Positions 16,472 through 25,306 of a DNA stretch of 64,000 nucleotides are shown one piece after another. The number at the start of each line of letters is the position of its first letter. Positions within the stretch are counted from its first letter, which is position 1. Location: the NCBI GenBank assembly GCA_028874915.1, contig JAPPHA010000059.1, positions 49,103-113,102 of the forward strand, read 5' to 3'. Made by a program: the position numbers and the translations under genes. The notes under the pieces are model-generated. The model was not told where the DNA came from, ran no database searches, and saw only the letters and a program-made list of their open reading frames with translations. Source of the DNA: Paracoccaceae bacterium (GTDB taxonomy: Bacteria > Pseudomonadota > Alphaproteobacteria > Rhodobacterales > Rhodobacteraceae).

Positions 16472-17677
16472 TCATTTGCCGCCTTCCCCAATGCTGGATT
16501 TGTAACGGGCCTTCGCGAGCCATTCGGGATGGACTTCGACACCCCACCCCGGCCGGTCGGAGATCGTCACACATCCATTGTCCACGGTATAGGGACAATT
16601 GACGAAAAGCCCATTCTGCCAAGGATAATAATCCGGTCCCTCGATGGAGAACTCAAGATAGGCGCCTGCATTCGGGATCGCCTTGAGGACATGCATGGTG
16701 AACAGCGTCACCATGGACAGGTTGGCGCAATGGGGAGTGACCGGCCGGCCGGCCACCGCCGCCATCCGTGCCACCTTCAGCGTTCGAGCGACTCCCCCGA
16801 GATAGAGGATGTCCGGTTGCACCACGTCGACCACATGGTCGTCAATGATGCGGCGCCAGGTGTTGATATGGCAATCTTGTTCGCCACCGGTAACGTCAAT
16901 CTCCAAGGCTTCCGTAACCCGTTTGGTGTCGTCAAGCTTCCAGTAGGGACACGGTTCCTCGTAGTGGCAGTAGCCCTGGTCCTCGAGTCGGCGCCCGACG
17001 GCGATGGCGCGGTCGATAGAATAACACGAGTTTGCATCCGCCAGGAGTGCAACATCCGGCCCGAGCGCCATTCGGAGCGCCGGAATCACCGTTTCGGTTC
17101 GCCCCGGCCACTCGTCGCGATCGCGACCAACCTCGGCGCCGACCCGAATCTTGAAAGCATCAAACCCCTTGTCATCACGCAGGCGTTGCAACCGCTCTCC
17201 CTCGGCCCTTGGCGTGATGTCACGCTTCATCGAGGACGCATAGGCGCGAAGCGGTCCCGGACTCCCGCCGAGAAGAGAAACGACGGGTTTTCCGGCCCGC
17301 CAGCCCCAGAGATCCCAAAGGGCCGTGTCGATACCGCCCATGGCGCGCCGAAGATAGGATCCGGGAAACTTGTGCTCCCGTTCGGTCACGAGGTCGAGTC
17401 GGTCGTCGAGATCCGCCAGGCCGGCCAAATCGGTCACCTCTCCGGCAGTTCCCGCCCGTCCAGAAGATGCCTCCGGAACGGAGGGATCCGAGAGGTCAAC
17501 GGTGTCCGGCAGTTCGGCGCCAAGTATCCAGGGCGCGACCTGGCGGTGCAGCACCTCGGCCGTGATGTCGGCGTTGTACGGAGACACCTGCCCCCATCCC
17601 TGGCTTCCGTCATCCGCCGTCACTCTCACGAAGCCGACGAACCTGTCGGCAAAAGTCTCGATCGACTGCAGGATCAT
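16472..17677 (-). CDS. Mandelate racemase/muconate lactonizing enzyme family dehydratase
   Basis: A 401-residue enolase-superfamily protein. The K-x-R catalytic motif is FKIRVG (Lys176, Arg178). The Mg ligands are Asp214 (LLADAN), Glu240 (YEEPCP) and Glu266 (GGEQD). The His-Asp dyad is His316 (TPHCAN) with Asp289 (VQPD). This pattern fits sugar-acid dehydratases of the mandelate racemase subgroup. Residues about 60-100 form an extra acidic, Leu/Asp-rich segment (VTDLAGLADLDDRLDLV) before HKFPGSYLRRAMGGIDTALWD, which in most relatives follows directly. Its start overlaps the stop of the upstream GMC oxidoreductase gene by 4 bp, so both act together. The substrate is unknown. Confidence 0.86.
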   Translation of the reverse strand: MILQSIETFADRFVGFVRVTADDGSQGWGQVSPYNADITAEVLHRQVAPWILGAELPDTVDLSDPSVPEASSGRAGTAGEVTDLAGLADLDDRLDLVTEREHKFPGSYLRRAMGGIDTALWDLWGWRAGKPVVSLLGGSPGPLRAYASSMKRDITPRAEGERLQRLRDDKGFDAFKIRVGAEVGRDRDEWPGRTETVIPALRMALGPDVALLADANSCYSIDRAIAVGRRLEDQGYCHYEEPCPYWKLDDTKRVTEALEIDVTGGEQDCHINTWRRIIDDHVVDVVQPDILYLGGVARTLKVARMAAVAGRPVTPHCANLSMVTLFTMHVLKAIPNAGAYLEFSIEGPDYYPWQNGLFVNCPYTVDNGCVTISDRPGWGVEVHPEWLAKARYKSSIGEGGK

Positions 17678-19329
17678 CTCCGTCCCCCATCGTCGTTATC
17701 CTCAAGAATCAAGTCTGAGGCGCGTTCGCCAGTCATGATGACGGCGGCATTGATATTTCCGGAGGTTATGTTCGGAAAAACCGAGGCATCAACAACGCGA
17801 AGGCCGTCGAAACCATGCACGCGGAGGCGGGGGTCGACAACCGAATCCCGCGCCGACCTGCCCATCCGGCAACTGCCGCAGGGATGAAAGACCGAACTCG
17901 CCGCCGCCCTCGCGAATTCCAGACAATCGGCGTCGTCTTCAACCTGACGGCCGGGAACCACTTCCTCTTCCACTATCGGGCGTAGAGCATCGGTCCCCGC
18001 CAACCGGCGCATGAGGTGGATCCCTTCGACGGCTTCCCTCTTGTCGGCGGTTGTCGCAAGCAGGTTTAACCGGATCGACGGAGGTTCAACGGGATCCGCC
18101 GACCGGATCCCGATCTCACCGAAACTGGTCGGCCGGCAGGGCGAAAACCCGATGAGGATTCCGGGGAACGGATCGGGGGAGAGGAGCGGCCGGCGCCCCG
18201 GGGTCGGTGCCGTGTAGCTCGCCGGAGCGAAGTAGAGCTGGATATTCGGAGCCGCGAGCCCGCATCGTGTCCGGACAAACCCACCGCCCTGATTATCGCT
18301 CAAGGACAGGGGGCCGCTTCGGGTGGCCATGTAACGCAACGCTGCCCGCGCGCGGCCGAACCAGGTCCCCAGCACTTCGTTCAGCGTTTCGACATTGACT
18401 CGATAGTGAAGGTCCACGGACAGGTGATCCTGCAGGTTGGCCCCCACTGCGGGTCGGTCGGCCAGGACCCGAATTCCGTGGTCTTCGAGCAGCGGAGACG
18501 GACCGATTCCCGAAAGCTGCAGCAACTGCGGCGAATTGAGGGCGCCGGCGGACAGGACGATCTCCCGACCCGCCGTGGCGCACCGGTCTCCGCCACGACC
18601 TTTCAAAGTCACCTGCCGCGCACGGCGGCCTTCGAACAGGATCCGCGTCGCATGCGCTCTCAGGATCAGGCGGAGATTTCCACGCGTTCGTCGGAGGGCC
18701 GGTCGCAGATAGCCACCGGCAGCGGAGACGCGCAGCCCACGGCGCGTGGTGAGCTGATAGATGCAGGCACCTTCCATATCGTCGCCGTTGTAGTCTGCGT
18801 TGTAGGGAAAACCGACTTGATGGGCCGCTTCCAGGAAGCGTTTGCAGAGCGGGTGAACGTCGTCCGAGACATCCTGAACAGGCAGCGGGCCTCCCCGGCC
18901 TCTCGGGTCCCGCCCCCCACTTCGGAATTCCCTCGACCCCGACCAGTCCTCGAGTCGCCGGAAACCGGGTTCGACATCCGCCCAAGCCCACCCCTTCGCG
19001 CCTGCCGTTTCCCAGTCGTCGAAATCGCAGGGGTGTCCACGGACATGCACCATGCCGTTGATCGAACTCGAACCACCGACGACCTTGCCGCGCGGGACAT
19101 AAATCCGTCGCCCGTCAAGAGTCGGTTCGGGTTCGGATTGGTATTTCCAGTTGAACCTGGCGTCGAAAAAACACTTCCCATAGGCGATTGGCAAATGAAT
19201 CGACGGGGTCAGATCCGACCCGCCGGCTTCCAGGACCAAAACGCTGTACCGCCCGGTGGCGCTCAGACGGTTGGCAAGCACGCAGCCTGCCGATCCGGCA
19301 CCTATGACGATGAAGTCGTAGGTTTCCAC
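17674..19329 (-). CDS. GMC-family FAD oxidoreductase (choline/alcohol dehydrogenase type)
   Basis: A 551-residue flavoprotein. The N-terminal FAD motif FIVIGAGSAGCVLANRLSATG, the GMC signature PRGKVVGGSSSINGMVHVRGHP, the second signature GALNSPQLLQLSGIGP, and the C-terminal active-site His in SSVFHPCGSCRMG are all present. Members oxidise primary alcohols such as choline, glucose or polyols. The gene is coupled (ATGA) to the dehydratase gene, suggesting oxidation of a sugar or polyol followed by dehydration. That pairing, rather than a bet cluster, argues against true choline dehydrogenase. No signal peptide. Confidence 0.9.
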   Translation of the reverse strand: METYDFIVIGAGSAGCVLANRLSATGRYSVLVLEAGGSDLTPSIHLPIAYGKCFFDARFNWKYQSEPEPTLDGRRIYVPRGKVVGGSSSINGMVHVRGHPCDFDDWETAGAKGWAWADVEPGFRRLEDWSGSREFRSGGRDPRGRGGPLPVQDVSDDVHPLCKRFLEAAHQVGFPYNADYNGDDMEGACIYQLTTRRGLRVSAAGGYLRPALRRTRGNLRLILRAHATRILFEGRRARQVTLKGRGGDRCATAGREIVLSAGALNSPQLLQLSGIGPSPLLEDHGIRVLADRPAVGANLQDHLSVDLHYRVNVETLNEVLGTWFGRARAALRYMATRSGPLSLSDNQGGGFVRTRCGLAAPNIQLYFAPASYTAPTPGRRPLLSPDPFPGILIGFSPCRPTSFGEIGIRSADPVEPPSIRLNLLATTADKREAVEGIHLMRRLAGTDALRPIVEEEVVPGRQVEDDADCLEFARAAASSVFHPCGSCRMGRSARDSVVDPRLRVHGFDGLRVVDASVFPNITSGNINAAVIMTGERASDLILEDNDDGGRR

Positions 19330-19381
19330 GGTTCGTCTCCCCGGTGAAACGGCCAGTCAGGAACGGCCCGGGGCAGAACTT

Positions 19382-20329
19382 TCAGGGCGTGGAGAGAACG
19401 CGGCAATACACGTCCCTGTCGACATTGCCACCAGAAGCAATGATTCCGACGGCCAATCCGGACACGCGTCGCCGTTCCTGAATCAGCGCCGCAAGGGACG
19501 CAGCGCCAGCACCCTCGATGACATTGTGAGTTCCGGAGAAATAGCTGCGCATGGCCGACTCGATCTCGTCGTCGCTGACGGCTACCACCCGGGAGACATG
19601 TGCGAGAATGATCTCGAGAGCGTCCGGATCGGGAACCCTGCAGGCCATCCCGTCGGCCATAGTGTCGGCCGTATTAGTCGAAACGACTTGGCCAGCCGAA
19701 AAACTCAGCGCGTAGGTGGCCGCCGTTTCGGCGACGACGCCCACGATTTCCGTCCGAAGCCCGAGGGCCTCCCGAGCGGCAACGGCGCCACAGATTCCGG
19801 ATCCCAATCCGATCGGCACGTAGACAACGTCCAGACCGGGGTGCGCTGAGAGGAACTCCAGACTGTAGGTCGCGACTCCGGCAACAAGCCGTTCATGGAA
19901 GGACGGAACGAGGTGCAGGCGATCGCCGGACGCCCGGTCCTGTGCATATTCGTAGGCGGCCTGGAAATCGTGGCCACAAACCACGAGTTCGCCGCCAAAG
20001 GCTTCCATGGCCGCATTCTTCTCGCGGCTGTTGCCCTCCGGGACGACGATGACCGATCGCTTTCCGGACCGGGTTGCAGCATAGGCCACCGACTGGCCGT
20101 GATTGCCGCGAGTCGCCGAGATCACCACGTCGGAATCGACCGACTCCATGTACCAAAGCCCGCCCCGCAGTTTGAACGAACCGATCGGCGTATGGTTCTC
20201 GTGCTTGACCCGGACATCCGTGCCGACCTGACGGGAAATCAGAGGCCAGACCCGATCTGGTGTCGGACCGAACACCCGGTAAACGCAGGCCGCAGCCTGT
20301 TCGATCTCGGCCTTTTTGGGAAGACTCAC
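19382..20329 (-). CDS. Threonine dehydratase-like PLP enzyme (fold type II)
   Basis: A 315-residue protein of the serine/threonine dehydratase family. The PLP lysine is Lys53 in TPIGSFKLRGG. SATRGNHGQSVAYAA binds the substrate carboxylate, and the phosphate-binding glycine loop is GLGSGICGAVA. There is no C-terminal ACT domain, so it is a catabolic type rather than biosynthetic IlvA. The usual product is a 2-oxo acid plus ammonia. It is encoded 52 bp upstream of the GMC gene on the same strand, so it may belong to that unit. Hydroxyectoine-type EutB or threo-3-hydroxyaspartate dehydratase are alternatives I cannot exclude. Confidence 0.85.
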   Translation of the reverse strand: MSLPKKAEIEQAAACVYRVFGPTPDRVWPLISRQVGTDVRVKHENHTPIGSFKLRGGLWYMESVDSDVVISATRGNHGQSVAYAATRSGKRSVIVVPEGNSREKNAAMEAFGGELVVCGHDFQAAYEYAQDRASGDRLHLVPSFHERLVAGVATYSLEFLSAHPGLDVVYVPIGLGSGICGAVAAREALGLRTEIVGVVAETAATYALSFSAGQVVSTNTADTMADGMACRVPDPDALEIILAHVSRVVAVSDDEIESAMRSYFSGTHNVIEGAGAASLAALIQERRRVSGLAVGIIASGGNVDRDVYCRVLSTP

Positions 20330-20345
20330 CGGATCCCTGAAGGCT

Positions 20346-20433
20346 TGGCGGAGAGACAGGGATTCGAACCCTGGGACGCTCTCGCGTCAACGGTTTTCAA
20401 GACCGCCGCAATCGACCACTCTGCCACCTCTCC
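20346..20433 (-). tRNA. tRNA-Ser(UGA)
   Basis: On the minus strand an 88-nt class II tRNA with encoded CCA. The acceptor stem GGAGAGG pairs with TCTCTCC (one G-U), and the discriminator base is G. The anticodon loop CTTGAAA gives anticodon TGA, reading UCA. A long variable arm (GACGC paired with GCGTC) identifies serine. The T-arm GGGTTCGAATCCC is standard. It lies between the dehydratase and LacI genes, a possible integration site, but I found no repeat of its 3' end elsewhere in the window. Confidence 0.95.
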
Positions 20434-20683
20434 GTCACCGTGCCCGTCTGCGTTCTCACCTGCTGCCAAGGAATGCGGCGCCTGTCTATTTCCGGCCGCC
20501 GCCGACATCAAGCCGATTGGACGCAGGGCAATCGTCATCAAGTCGTCGACACCTTGCTCATGCCCGGGATGGCGCCGGACTGCATAACTGACCGTCCAGC
20601 AGTGCAGGTTCACGGGGCATCGCGCTTCGCTGAGACTGGCCGCCCTTGCAGTTGACGGATCCTTTCGCATTTCGCTGCAGCGT

Positions 20684-21733
20684 TCAGGCCACCGACATTC
20701 CGACGATATTCTCCCTTGTCACGACGCTGGTGGGCAAGACCCGCGGCGCGTGGGGACGGTTCTCGAGACGGGCGATCAGGCTCTCGACCGCGTTCGCCGC
20801 AACGTCATGCATATTCAGATGCAGGACCACATCCATTGTGCCGTTGAGCAGATAACGCTTCGTGCGTTCCGAAAGGTTGTGTCCGATGAAGATGATTTCG
20901 TCTTTCACGCCCGCCTCGGTCATCGCCCTGGCGATACCTTCGCTGGCACCTCCGACATTGTAGATTCCAACGAGCTCGGGATGGCGCCTGAGGGCGTCCC
21001 GGACCGCGAGGTAATTGGTCTCCGAATCATCGCGGCCGTTCAGAACGATCGTGTCTTCGATATGGGGAAATCCCTGCGCCGCCGCTGCACGAAATCCCCT
21101 CTCCCGGTCATCGTGAACCCTGTAGAGCCGCCCCCCGGTCACGACAGCAATGGTGCCTCTTTGCCGCGTCAGCCGCCCCATCAAGTATCCCGCCGTCCGG
21201 CCGGCCGCATGGTTGTCCATTCCGATCAACCCGATCAGATTCCGATTCGCCAGCCCGGACAGGAGGGCGAGCGTCGGTATCTTCAGGTTGTGGAGATTGT
21301 TGACAGCGTCCTGGACCCGCGGGTCATCAAGCGGCTGGAAGGCAACGGCGTCGAGCCCCTGACCGCTACAGGCATTCAGTTTCCGGGCAAGAAGTGCCGG
21401 TTCCATCTTGCGAGTGAAGGTGCATTCGATCGTCGCGTTCCCGCGGGAGCCAATGTCCTGGAAGCACCGGGCCAGGTATTCGGTCGAGGCCCCCGCGAAG
21501 CCGGGCAAAATGACCTTCAGCCGCCACGGTCTCTTTCGGCCTTCGGGAACCGTACCCATTTCGATTGCAGTCCTGGCTTGTACAACCCGTTGGCGGGTGG
21601 TTTCGCGCACGCCTCCACGGTTGTTGAGCACGCGGTCGACAGTCGCGGTTCCGACGCCGGCAAGTTTCGCGACCTCGGCAATGGTCGCGCGGCGGGGCGG
21701 AGTTTTCCAGAAATCCATATTCCCCGATTGCAT
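20684..21733 (-). CDS. LacI-family transcriptional regulator of the TRAP operon
   Basis: A 349-residue regulator from ATG 21733 (TTG 21736 and ATG 21718 are also in frame). The HTH is ATIAEVAKLAGVGTATVDRVLNNRGGV, followed by a type-1 periplasmic-binding sensor with GMDNHAAGRTAGYLMGRL and NVGGASEGIARAM, a form typical of regulators that sense sugars or sugar acids. It is transcribed away from the TRAP transporter genes, and the shared 210-bp control region has two palindromes (21761-21787). This placement makes it the probable local regulator of the transporter; the inducer is unknown. Confidence 0.88.
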   Translation of the reverse strand: MQSGNMDFWKTPPRRATIAEVAKLAGVGTATVDRVLNNRGGVRETTRQRVVQARTAIEMGTVPEGRKRPWRLKVILPGFAGASTEYLARCFQDIGSRGNATIECTFTRKMEPALLARKLNACSGQGLDAVAFQPLDDPRVQDAVNNLHNLKIPTLALLSGLANRNLIGLIGMDNHAAGRTAGYLMGRLTRQRGTIAVVTGGRLYRVHDDRERGFRAAAAQGFPHIEDTIVLNGRDDSETNYLAVRDALRRHPELVGIYNVGGASEGIARAMTEAGVKDEIIFIGHNLSERTKRYLLNGTMDVVLHLNMHDVAANAVESLIARLENRPHAPRVLPTSVVTRENIVGMSVA

Positions 21734-21760
21734 CAAAAGCCATCATACTTCAACAAGACG

Positions 21761-21787
21761 TTAAACGTTTGATTTGAATTCAAATCA
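21761..21787. promoter_or_regulatory. Tandem palindromes in the LacI/TRAP divergent region
   Basis: Two symmetric sites lie side by side. TTAAACGTTTGA (21761-21772) has the central CG and near-perfect symmetry usual for LacI-family operators. TGATTTGAATTCAAATCA (21770-21787) is a perfect 18-bp palindrome overlapping it by 3 bases. They are 28 bases upstream of the regulator start and about 160 bases from the TRAP start. The flanking DNA is unusually AT-rich for this window. I infer that the regulator binds here; which palindrome it uses is open. Confidence 0.6.
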
Positions 21788-21943
21788 TTTTCTGCGAGAT
21801 GATGGGTTTCCTATTGCTCAATTCATCCAGGATGTGAATCCATGCCGCTTGTACTCGACTTCGGAACCTGCAAGCGGACCCATGATCCGGCCTGCGGGTG
21901 ACCGGGGTTGGTTTGGGGGTACAATCGATTCAACGGAGGAAAC

Positions 21944-22966
21944 ATGATGAAATCGATAACGACGGTTTTGGCGGGGGTTGCTGCTCTGACGCTTGGCGCA
22001 CTTCCGGCACTGGCGCAGGACCACAAGCTGCGCATTCAGACTCATTTCGGGGCCGAATCCGTGCCCGGGGAGTTGATCCAGAAATTCATCAACCACGTCG
22101 AGACGATGTCCGGCGGTTCGGTGGAAATCCAGATGCACTACTCGTCCGAGGTCGTCGCACAGAACGAAGTCATGTCTGCAGCTTCGCAAGGCATCCTTGA
22201 CTGCGACATGGGTGGGATTACCGGCAATGTCGGCAAGGATGCGGGCTGGCAGCTGGCCGGCGACATCATGGGCGGTTACGATACGCCGTACCAGTTCCTG
22301 ACGTGGTTCTACCACGAGGGCGGGCGTGAAGTTGTCCAGGAACATCTGTACGATCCACAGGACATGCATGTGATTGGTTTCTGGCTTCAGGGCCATGAAT
22401 CGTTGTCATCGACCTCTCCGCTGGCCGGATTCGCCGACTTGAAGGACTGGAAATTCCGCTCGCCGCCAGGTCTTGAAACCGAGATTTTTTCGTCATTCGG
22501 TGCGAAGCCAGTCGTCATGGATTTCGGCGAAGTTCCGAATGCCCTGCGCACGGGAATCGTGGACGGTGCCGACGCGTCGACATTGAACACCAATGTCCGG
22601 CTCGGCCTGTTCGACGTTGCGAGTCACGCCACCTTCCCGGGATTCCACTCGATGCCGGCTGAGCAGCTGTCGTGCAACAAGAAGGCCTGGGCGGCTCTTC
22701 CGGCGTCTGCCCAGACGGCGATCGAACTGGCCCTGAAGGGCATTGCACTCGACCTCGCTCTCCTGACAGCCGTCAGGGATGGGGAAGCGTCCGTTGCCCT
22801 GACCGAGCAGGGCGTAACCCTGCATGACTGGTCGGTCGAAGATCGCAAGGCGTTCCGTGATTTCGCACAGGGACGTTGGGCTGATTGGGGAGCCAAGAGC
22901 CCGGCTGCGCAAGCCGTTCTGGACAGCCACCTGGCCTATATGTCGAAAATCGGTCTGGTGAACTGA
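21944..22966 (+). CDS. TRAP transporter substrate-binding protein
   Basis: A 340-residue DctP-family protein. A signal peptide (MMKSITTVLAG through LPALAQ, cut near residue 25) directs it to the periplasm. The conserved arginine that holds the substrate carboxylate is Arg172 in WKFRSPPGLETEIFSSFGAKPV, followed by GEVPNALRTGIVDGAD. The start ATG 21944 has a GGAGG site at the right distance. Subfamily features resemble the mannitol/chloroaromatic type of DctP. It delivers a carboxylate or related ligand to the membrane pair encoded downstream. LacI control points to a sugar acid or polyol. Confidence 0.92.
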   Translation: MMKSITTVLAGVAALTLGALPALAQDHKLRIQTHFGAESVPGELIQKFINHVETMSGGSVEIQMHYSSEVVAQNEVMSAASQGILDCDMGGITGNVGKDAGWQLAGDIMGGYDTPYQFLTWFYHEGGREVVQEHLYDPQDMHVIGFWLQGHESLSSTSPLAGFADLKDWKFRSPPGLETEIFSSFGAKPVVMDFGEVPNALRTGIVDGADASTLNTNVRLGLFDVASHATFPGFHSMPAEQLSCNKKAWAALPASAQTAIELALKGIALDLALLTAVRDGEASVALTEQGVTLHDWSVEDRKAFRDFAQGRWADWGAKSPAAQAVLDSHLAYMSKIGLVN

Positions 22967-23049
22967 TCCACACCGGGGGCCGGGCCGGATTGACGGCCTG
23001 GCCCCGATTCGTTGCATGCAAGGCCCCTTGATCATCACGGGAGGGGTGA

Positions 23050-23658
23050 ATGGACGAGAAGACACTTGAACAGGTCTCGGGCCGCGGGCCGCTCGGTGGG
23101 ATTTGGGCGTTCATTGTCGCCCGGCCCGACAACGAACGCGTGACCGGGGTCGACCGTGTGATGACGGTCATTTCACGCCTTTCCATGTTCCTGGTCCTGC
23201 TCGGAGTTGCGATCACGTTTTACGAAGTTTTCATGCGCTACATATTTGCGAGCCCGACCCTCTGGGTCAACGAAATGACACTGTGGCTGGGCGCGATGAT
23301 TTATCTGCTTGCCGGTGCCTATACGATGCAGAGGCGCGCCCATATCCGCATCACGGCCGTTTATGACATCGTGTCGAAGCGGACCCGGTTCCTGTTCGAC
23401 CATGTCGCGCTCTTTGTAATCATTGTTTATGCCGTGATGATGTTCGTCGGAGGCTACGACGTGGCCTGGGAAGCGTTCATCACCTGGGAACGGTTCGGAA
23501 CCGTCTTTGATCCGCCAATCCCGGCAACGATCAAACCGCTGGTTCTCATCGTTACGTTGCTAGTCGGAGTGATGGCGCTCAACAACCTTTTGGTTGACTG
23601 GTTCGGTTTCGGGAAAAGTGAGACCGAACGCTCCGCCGGGACGGAGTCCGACCGATGA
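23050..23658 (+). CDS. TRAP transporter small membrane subunit (DctQ type)
   Basis: A 202-residue integral membrane protein. After a soluble N-terminus of about 40 residues, four hydrophobic helices follow (about 41-62, 77-95, 117-140 and 161-180). The family motif MRYIFASPTLWVNEMTLWLGAMIYLL is clear. It is the small partner that links the periplasmic binding protein to the large permease. It overlaps the next gene by ATGA, indicating tight coupling. Confidence 0.9.
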   Translation: MDEKTLEQVSGRGPLGGIWAFIVARPDNERVTGVDRVMTVISRLSMFLVLLGVAITFYEVFMRYIFASPTLWVNEMTLWLGAMIYLLAGAYTMQRRAHIRITAVYDIVSKRTRFLFDHVALFVIIVYAVMMFVGGYDVAWEAFITWERFGTVFDPPIPATIKPLVLIVTLLVGVMALNNLLVDWFGFGKSETERSAGTESDR

Positions 23659-25226
23659 ACTGGCGACTGACGCTGCCCGTTGCGGTTGCCGTCATCGCCG
23701 CCCTGTTCGCACTCTCGCCGTTCTTCCTCTTCACCGACTTCCGCGCCGACCTCGGGGTTGGCACGATGTCCCTTCTCTTGCTGATCGGGATCTTCGCCCT
23801 TCTGGTCGCCGGCGTGCCGTTGGGATTTGCCACCGGATTTCTGGGCGCCATCGTCATCTGGCTGAACTTTGGCGAACCGGGGCTCGGGCTGGTGATGCAA
23901 CGCGTCTATGACCTGGTCATCACCCATGCGATCATCGCGGTTCCGTTCTTTATAGTCATGGCTTCACTCCTGGAACGGTCCGGGATCGCACGTGACATGT
24001 ATGACTCGCTCAACATCGCCATGGGGAGGATGCGCGGGGGTGTGGCCATCGTAACCACCATCATGGCTGTCATCATGGCGGCCATGTCGGGGATCATCGG
24101 TGGCGAGATCGTGCTTCTGGGGCTCGTCGCTCTGCCTCAGATGCTCAGGCTCGGCTACAACAAGTTCTTGGCCATCGGGACCATCTGTGCGGGCGGCTCG
24201 CTCGGAACGATGATCCCTCCATCGGTCGTGCTCATCATCTACGGGCTGGTCACCGAGACGTCGATCACCAAGCTCTTTACGGCCTCGTTCATTCCCGGCC
24301 TCATGCTGGCCGGGACGTACATCGTCTACATCATCGTCAGGACCCGGCTGAATCCGTCAATGGCTCCGCTTCCGGCGGAATCGAACGTGGGCGATGACGG
24401 CCCTTTGACGCGCCCCGGGATGGAATTGGTGATTAACCTGTTCCCCTTCGCCGTCGGGCTTGTTTGCGCCCTGCTGGCGCGTTTCATGGGAGCCGAAGGC
24501 GTCAACCAGGTTGCGGCCTTCATTTTCTCGAGCGCGCTCGTGGCCCTGGGGATGATTATCTGGCTGCGCGACCGGGACGACTTCCCGATCGCCCGCGGCC
24601 TTCTTCCCCCGTTGGTGGTCGTGGATCTGGTGCTCGGGTCGATTTACGGTGGCGTGACCGGCATCACCGAAGCCGCAGCGATGGGGGTCGTGGCGACCGG
24701 TATCCTGATTTTCGTGAGGCGCGAACTTAGCACACCGATGGTTTTGCAGGGGCTCGAACAGACATTCCGGTCGGTCGGCACGATACTCTGGGTAACATTT
24801 GGGGCGACGGTCCTGGCCGGCGCATTCAGCCTCTCGGGCGGCAACAAGTTCGTGGCCAACGCGATCCTCGGGTTCGATGTGGCACCGATCGTCATCATTC
24901 TCGTCATGATGCTGATCTTCTTTATTCTCGGCATGTTCATGGACTGGATTGGCATCGTGCTCCTGACCATGCCGGTCTTCATGCCGATCGTGACCAACCT
25001 TGGTTATGACCCGATCTGGTTCGGCATCCTGTTCAGCGTCAACATGCAGATCGCGTTTCTGACGCCGCCTTTCGGCTCGGCAGCGTTCTATCTCAAGAGC
25101 GTTGTGCCGCCAGAGATCGATCTCGTGACCATTTACCGCTCATTCGGCCCGTTCATCCTGCTGCAGGCGATGATCCTGGCCCTGCTGGTCGCATTCCCGG
25201 GAATCTCGCTGTTCCTGGTACGATAG
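23655..25226 (+). CDS. TRAP transporter large permease (DctM type, extended)
   Basis: A 523-residue multi-helix permease that uses an ion gradient to import the bound solute. Family motifs include VPFFIVMASLLERSGIARDMYDSL, MSGIIGGEIVLLGLVALPQM, GGSLGTMIPPSVVLIIYG and, near the end, the MDWIGIVLLTMPVFMPI and TPPFGSAAFYLKSV segments. It is about 90 residues longer than ordinary DctM (about 430) because of two extra hydrophobic segments near residues 255-315, a feature known in the mannitol/chloroaromatic subgroup. Confidence 0.92.
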   Translation: MNWRLTLPVAVAVIAALFALSPFFLFTDFRADLGVGTMSLLLLIGIFALLVAGVPLGFATGFLGAIVIWLNFGEPGLGLVMQRVYDLVITHAIIAVPFFIVMASLLERSGIARDMYDSLNIAMGRMRGGVAIVTTIMAVIMAAMSGIIGGEIVLLGLVALPQMLRLGYNKFLAIGTICAGGSLGTMIPPSVVLIIYGLVTETSITKLFTASFIPGLMLAGTYIVYIIVRTRLNPSMAPLPAESNVGDDGPLTRPGMELVINLFPFAVGLVCALLARFMGAEGVNQVAAFIFSSALVALGMIIWLRDRDDFPIARGLLPPLVVVDLVLGSIYGGVTGITEAAAMGVVATGILIFVRRELSTPMVLQGLEQTFRSVGTILWVTFGATVLAGAFSLSGGNKFVANAILGFDVAPIVIILVMMLIFFILGMFMDWIGIVLLTMPVFMPIVTNLGYDPIWFGILFSVNMQIAFLTPPFGSAAFYLKSVVPPEIDLVTIYRSFGPFILLQAMILALLVAFPGISLFLVR

Positions 25227-25241
25227 ACGCACTCAAGTCCG

Positions 25242-25264
25242 TTTCCGGATCTCGCGACCGGAAA
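25242..25264. terminator. Possible bidirectional hairpin after the TRAP operon
   Basis: TTTCCGG (25242-25248) and CCGGAAA (25258-25264) form a 7-bp stem with a 9-base loop between the convergent TRAP and GMC genes. No long T tract follows on either strand, so intrinsic termination is only a guess. Confidence 0.35.
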
Positions 25265-25306
25265 TTGCACCGGACTCCGGACCGGGATCACTCGAATTTT
25301 CGCGGT

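Noticed and set aside
16358..17887. A 509-codon plus-strand frame opposite the enolase-superfamily gene.
   Set aside because: It is antisense to a gene with complete catalytic motifs and shows no domain of its own; it is a GC-composition shadow.
17674..19329. Naming the GMC oxidoreductases betA.
   Set aside because: Neither has betaine-aldehyde dehydrogenase, betI or a choline importer beside it, and the GMC family covers many alcohols; the signature motifs alone do not fix the substrate.
20346..20433. tRNA-Ser as the attachment site of an integrated island.
   Set aside because: No integrase gene and no repeat of the tRNA 3' end were found in the window.
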